From positions 10,104,006 through 10,168,005 of the forward strand of contig OZ005693.1 of assembly GCA_963930775.1 (NCBI GenBank): a stretch of DNA of 64,000 bases. Reading direction: 5' to 3'. The stretch is from Cliona cf. orientalis (taxonomy: Eukaryota; Porifera; Demospongiae; Clionaida; Clionaidae). Below, in pieces: positions 59,675 through 64,000 of this stretch. Position 1 is the stretch's first letter; each line of letters opens with the position of its first letter. The translations under genes were made by a program, and so were the position numbers. The notes under the pieces were generated by a model. It was not told the DNA's origin. It worked only from the letters and a program-made list of their open reading frames with translations, and made no database searches.

Positions 59675-61324
59675 ATGTCCACTAATGATAAAGAATCTTC
59701 AATTAAAGGTGTAGCATCAGTGGACAGCTGCAGGGATAAATCAATTGAATCATCAGAGAAAATTTCTCAAGGCAAGAAAGATGAATTCAACTCTGTTGTT
59801 TCAGAATCTGTTCCTGATCTTGAAGCAAATCTTGCTTCCGAAAGTATTAATAATGAGAAGAGCACTCCGCAAGAAAAAGATGGCCCAACCCATCATGATA
59901 ATATCATCATTTCTAAGCCAAAAAGTTTCGCTCCTGAACAGGCTAGTCAAAATCATCCCCCATCAAGCAATGCAACTGCAAGCTCCCGAGATCTAGAGCC
60001 AGCATTTGATTGTCAGTGGGTCTTCTTAGACACTGTACATGAATTCATGAAGTGTAGGATCTGCAGTGGTGTATTCAAATCACCCCAACTACTCTCCTGC
60101 TGTGGAATGAATATTTGTAAGAAGTGCATGGCTCGCTACCTCCAACGACTTGAAATGCTAGCAGACCAGAAGCCTTCATGCCCTTTCTGCCGTAGTACAG
60201 ATTATAAGTTGATCTATAATGCGGCCCTAGAGATGTCTATCAACCAGCTAAGAGTAAAATGTTGTTATCAGCATAAAGGGTGCGGTTGGGTGGGTAACTT
60301 AGGGAGAGAAAAACTTCATCTCAAGGAATGTGATTTTGTGCCCATCGACTGCCCAAATGGATGCGGCTGTGAACAATTTGAACGTCGTCGAATCTCTGAT
60401 CATGTGCTGATTTGTCCTTGCACACACATTAGCTGTTCTTTCGAATCAATTGGATGTGATACAAAAGTGTCACTTGTGCGTCAAGCAATGCAAAAGCATG
60501 CAAGTAATTGCCTCAGTGAACATTTGCTTCTCATTGCACAAAAAAATGCAAAGCTCTTGAAAGATTTTCAAAAGTTTCATACATTTCTTCAATTGGAAAG
60601 TTGTGGAGATGAAACCAAAGTGCACGGTGAGCTTGTTAAGTCTCAGAAAGAGGCTTTGGCTTCTACTCAACAAACCATCAAATCACTGAAAGAGAGACTA
60701 CTGGAAACACAACAGAAAACAGCTTCCCTCAAGGCAGAATTAGATAAATGTGACACTTGTTTGGCAGAGCTTAAAAGCAGTGTTTCTCAAACAAAGAATA
60801 CCGAAGCTACGTGCAAGGAAAGTTGTGCTCAAATTCAAACCTTGCCAGTACCCCCAGCTATTGGAATGTCATGCATACCATTCACTTTCACCATCGATAA
60901 TTTTCTCAAAAAGATGGCACAGAATGGCAAGAGGTTGATACTAAGCCCTCCATTCTACACACACATTGGGGGATACAAGATGTGCCTTTCTGTGCATTCA
61001 GTTCGTAATCGGGGCTCTATATCAGTATCTCTCCACTTCTTGGTTGGTGAATTCGATGAACACTTAAGATGGCCATTTCCGGGCGCAATATTCACTATCA
61101 CTGCAATCAATCAACGTGTTAATAAATTATTTAATAAAAGTATTAACTTGGAATGGGTGGGAGAGGATACCCTTTACAGCCGAGTAAGGCGGAATCTGAT
61201 TCAAGACAACCTCAATGGATGTTGTGTAAAAGATTTCTTATCCCATTCGGAGATAGCAGACTACTTGAGTAGAGACAATAGCTTTCAGCTAATGGTATAC
61301 CGTATTCAGTTTCTTCCCTTGTGA
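59675..61324 (+). CDS. Class A TRAF-like RING/zinc-finger/MATH protein, A11
   Basis: An intact 549-aa frame from MSTNDKESSIKGVASVD. RING CRICSGVF, CCGMNICKKC, CPFC (Met/Asn at the His position). Zinc fingers GCGWVG, HLKECDFVPIDCPNGCGCEQFERR, HVLIC, ESIGC; coiled coil about 278-385; MATH GGYKMCLSVHSVRNRGSISVSLHFLVGEFDEHLRWPFPGA, ending YRIQFLPL. The promoter block and the GCCAGTATAAATCA stretch just before the ATG match A7. It is the A member of the rightmost triplet (A11, B12, C7), with a 162-bp gap to B12. Confidence 0.9.
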   Translation: MSTNDKESSIKGVASVDSCRDKSIESSEKISQGKKDEFNSVVSESVPDLEANLASESINNEKSTPQEKDGPTHHDNIIISKPKSFAPEQASQNHPPSSNATASSRDLEPAFDCQWVFLDTVHEFMKCRICSGVFKSPQLLSCCGMNICKKCMARYLQRLEMLADQKPSCPFCRSTDYKLIYNAALEMSINQLRVKCCYQHKGCGWVGNLGREKLHLKECDFVPIDCPNGCGCEQFERRRISDHVLICPCTHISCSFESIGCDTKVSLVRQAMQKHASNCLSEHLLLIAQKNAKLLKDFQKFHTFLQLESCGDETKVHGELVKSQKEALASTQQTIKSLKERLLETQQKTASLKAELDKCDTCLAELKSSVSQTKNTEATCKESCAQIQTLPVPPAIGMSCIPFTFTIDNFLKKMAQNGKRLILSPPFYTHIGGYKMCLSVHSVRNRGSISVSLHFLVGEFDEHLRWPFPGAIFTITAINQRVNKLFNKSINLEWVGEDTLYSRVRRNLIQDNLNGCCVKDFLSHSEIADYLSRDNSFQLMVYRIQFLPL

Positions 61325-61486
61325 TGTGTTAGCTACAGGTATTATTGCAATATTTATGATGTAATCATAATTATTAAATTTTAATACTGTAGTGAATTTT
61401 ATGTGAATTATTATATTTAATTTTTTGTTTCCTTATGCATTTACATTGAACAGTCATTTACTACGCTTATTGTTTGAATATTATTA

Positions 61487-62935
61487 TTAAAATGTAACTT
61501 TGATTACATCAATTGTGAAGCATCCATCCCTCAGGTAGGATGAAAGAAGATGGTAGCCTCGAAAGGTTGCACCTAGCCTTAAGACATGTTCATAGCTACG
61601 TGCACCCAGACTCTTGGAAATAAATCTGTCTTTTGGAGTGGGCAATTGTGAGTTGACTACGATAACCTTCTTCAAACTCGGTGCACGTATGCCACGCAAT
61701 TCAACTTCAATTTTGCAATGCAATGGCCACTTCAGCTCGTCATCGTATTGTCCGGATAAGATGCGTGGCTCAACTGATACATAATCCCCCTTGAAACCAA
61801 AATACCCATTGCAGTACACCAGCAGACACATCTTGTAGCCTCTGCTGTGAGAGAAGAACGGTGGTGAACACACACAAGTGTCATTCTTTCTTTCCTTTTC
61901 AAATCTAGTAATCGAAAAAGAAATTCGATGTATGTACTTCTCAGTAGTCTCAGGATTGCTCAGAGGACGCGAAACAATGTCTGCTGGATGAATATGCGGA
62001 AGCATTGGGCCATGACATCTCTCTTTAGACATGAGCTCCAATTGATTGCACTGCTCTCTGATTGCATGAATCGAAGTTTCTTTTTCCATAATCTGTTGCT
62101 GAAGTTCAGCTATTATCTGATTGTATCTTTGGTTTATTCCACTGAATTCATTTTGGGTTTCCTTGAGAGCACTTTGAAGCTTGATTATCTCTCTTTCTGC
62201 TGCCTGAACTTCATCGTGAAACCCGATAATTTCCGAATTCTGGGTTGATAGAGGCTTTAGATTTTCCTTGACCATTAAATCACCGGCTTTGATTTTGGCC
62301 TGTAGGTCTTGATTTTGCTTGGCTACTAGGGCGTAGTGATCAGACAAGGACTCCTCAAAGTGTTGCTGAAGATCCTTATTCAGGACTTCGGCGGTGCACC
62401 CGACAATGCTGAAAGGACAGTTGACTTTTGTGAGGGAACAAGCATCCAAGTGGTTCAACTGGTCTCTGCGTTCGTACAGGTTTCCGCACTGCTCACACTT
62501 GACAGGGAATCGCTCGCACACTGCTTCATGTTCTTTGACCATCTTTCGCTGAATTTTTGTGCCACAGGAATTTTGACACTCCACTTCATGAAATTGACAC
62601 TCAAGCAGATGCTTTTCCAGGTTCTCAAGAGTGTCCACCCATTCACAACTGCTTTCTTTCGAAGTGCAATATACCTTACTTTTGAGAATGTCATAATGTA
62701 AAACTCTATTGAAGATTATCTTTACACATTGATTCTCACATCCGGGGATAGGGCAGGGTTTGTGATCATTGGCTTTCTTCGCGATACAAGATTTGCAGGC
62801 GTTCTTCCCACAGCACTGTGTAATATGAGGCTGTCTTAGAACCAGTTCACAAACCTCACAAATGAACAGGAGTGGAGGTTGCTTGACAAAATTGCACGAA
62901 TAACCAGCACCGTCTTTCGTACTGTGGGCCATCAT
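61487..62935 (-). CDS. Class B TRAF-like RING/zinc-finger/MATH protein, B12
   Basis: An intact 482-aa frame from MMAHSTKDGAGYSCNF. RING CEVC, CCGKNACKSC, CPIPGC; zinc fingers SCEWVD, HLLEC, CEQCGNLYERRDQ, CPFSIVGC; coiled coil close to B8 (VKENLKPLS, NSEIIGFHDEVQA); MLPHIHPADIVSRPL linker; MATH nearly identical to B10 (FGFKGDYVSVEPRI, KIEVELRGIRAPSLKK). The open frame reaches 63121 but overlaps C7's start, so 62935 is preferred by alignment. Head-to-head with C7 at 166 bp; GGCGCATGCCA lies about 58 bp upstream. Confidence 0.9.
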   Translation of the reverse strand: MMAHSTKDGAGYSCNFVKQPPLLFICEVCELVLRQPHITQCCGKNACKSCIAKKANDHKPCPIPGCENQCVKIIFNRVLHYDILKSKVYCTSKESSCEWVDTLENLEKHLLECQFHEVECQNSCGTKIQRKMVKEHEAVCERFPVKCEQCGNLYERRDQLNHLDACSLTKVNCPFSIVGCTAEVLNKDLQQHFEESLSDHYALVAKQNQDLQAKIKAGDLMVKENLKPLSTQNSEIIGFHDEVQAAEREIIKLQSALKETQNEFSGINQRYNQIIAELQQQIMEKETSIHAIREQCNQLELMSKERCHGPMLPHIHPADIVSRPLSNPETTEKYIHRISFSITRFEKERKNDTCVCSPPFFSHSRGYKMCLLVYCNGYFGFKGDYVSVEPRILSGQYDDELKWPLHCKIEVELRGIRAPSLKKVIVVNSQLPTPKDRFISKSLGARSYEHVLRLGATFRGYHLLSSYLRDGCFTIDVIKVTF

Positions 62936-63101
62936 AAACTTGTTGTAGCTTGCTTCTCTCACCGCAGATCTGTTTATAACGGTGGGTTGGCGCATGCCAA
63001 GAGTGTCACATGATTTATGCTTCATATTGCTTTCAATTTCCTTAATTATTTTAAAGGAGCATTTTTTGCTGTGTTTGCAAGTGTGAGAGCTGAAGCATAC
63101 A

Positions 63102-64000
63102 ATGGAGGATTGGTGCACCAAGGTTGAGGGGTTGCTACTAACCAGCCTTCAAATTCAAGAAGAGCTCAGGACACTCAAAACTGCAACCAAGACAGAAATT
63201 GAAGACACCATCGAAAAGATCGACCAAGGCCTCACTGAGAGTGACAAGAAGTTGAAACACCTCCCAGTAGAGAGCGATGAGCTCATTGCAAAAAGCTTAA
63301 AATTTAGCGCTGATGTTCAAAAACTAGAAACAGAATAAAGGACGGAGCTTGCGAAGGCCAGGCAGGCTCTCGAAGAAGGGAGGAAGGACATCGAAAAAGC
63401 CGAGAACTCACTCAAACAACTGTGCAACGTCTTTACAGTCAAGAATGATCCAAATAAGGTCTTCAACTATCCTCCGGTGACTTTCACCCTCACCAACTTC
63501 CAAGAGCTCAAAGATAATGATGACGTGTGGTACAGTCCCTGTTTCTATTCTCACTCGTGCTGCTACAAGATGCAACTACAGGTGACATGTGTATACGTAG
63601 CTACTGTGCAATTTATATGCTCTTCATTCCGCCGTCCTTCCAGGTTTCACCATACATTTTTTTGTGATATTAATAATATAGGTTCATCCCCATCAGTTCT
63701 TGATTCCAATTTATTATTAATGTGAGGAGGCTATGTCTTTCTTTTTAGAATTTCTAGATAAGAAATAGCCTAGTTTCAGGCTCCTGCTGCCTTTAATTAT
63801 AGCAATGCTAACCTTAAAACTGAAATTATTGACATAGCACTCAAAAACGGACTGGATTGTAGACATTGTTTTGTTTTATAATAAGTCACTTCCTTTTTTG
63901 TTTACAAGTATACCCAAACGGAGATGGAGCAGGGAGGGGGACACACGTGTCCGTCAAAGTAGCTCTCATGCCTGGGGAGTTTGACGATCTCTTGTGCTGG
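63102..64000 (+). pseudogene. Class C MATH gene C7 with a stop and altered acceptor, cut by window end
   Basis: Exon 1 (63102-63581, 480 nt, the same length as C4 and C5) starts MEDWCTKVEGLLLTS. CAA has become TAA at 63336-63338 in the coil; the frame is otherwise open to the donor CAG|GTGACA. Exon 2 should start near 63909, but the acceptor region reads TTTACAAG|TATACCC where C5 has ATAG|GTGTACCC, leaving the MATH frame one base short. Also GYKMQ is CYKMQ here. The sequence runs off the right edge in the LLCW motif. Confidence 0.8.

Overview
The window is animal nuclear DNA: AT-rich, with short introns, metazoan-type domains (TRAF, LDL-receptor class A) and many small non-autonomous transposons. 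The gene style (compact, mostly intronless TRAF-like paralogues beside small single-pass membrane proteins) suggests an early-branching metazoan, most likely a demosponge such as Amphimedon. That assignment is inference.

The left part (1-8.3 kb) holds four unrelated small genes: a secreted protein leaving the left edge (-, 977-159), a type II membrane protein with four exons including a 20-nt microexon (-, 3546-2377), a LAT-like transmembrane protein with a tyrosine-rich tail (+, 4134-4816) and a type I membrane protein with one LDLa domain (+, 6903-8240). Among them lie an intact MATH gene (-, 6456-5605) and two decayed MATH fragments carrying transposon insertions.

From 8.4 kb to the right edge the window is a dense array of about 30 TRAF-like genes and gene remnants of three classes. 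Class A (about 490-550 aa) and class B (about 470-500 aa) both have RING, TRAF-type zinc fingers, coiled coil and C-terminal MATH/TRAF-C. Class C (about 283 aa) has only a coiled coil and MATH. The order is highly regular. All 11 class A genes lie tail-to-tail with a class B gene (A> <B, or its mirror image), and class C is usually head-to-head with B, giving a repeated triplet A> <B C>. Each copy of the array has diverged, lost frames, fused or been converted, so intact genes alternate with copies carrying one or two lesions.

In order: C0 pseudogene(+), A1(+), B1(-), A2(+ frameshift), B2(- frameshift), C2 pseudogene(+) fused to an A fragment, B3(-), C3(+), A3(+), B4(-), A4(+), B5(-), B6(+), A5(- frameshift), B7(+ deletion), A6(-), A7(+), B8(-), C4(+ two stops), B9(+ frameshift), A8(-), A9(+), B10(-), C5(+), B13 remnant(-), A10(+ two TGA), B11 truncated(-), C6 remnant(+), A11(+), B12(-), C7(+ stop, runs off the edge).

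By family knowledge these proteins should trimerise through coiled coil and MATH, bind receptor tails or adaptors, and in RING-bearing members act in ubiquitin signalling. However, every RING here lacks the canonical zinc-ligand histidine. The repeated A/B pairing suggests that the two classes are duplicated as a unit and may work together, possibly as hetero-oligomers, with class C as a RING-less modulator. No CRISPR array, rRNA or long autonomous transposon was seen.
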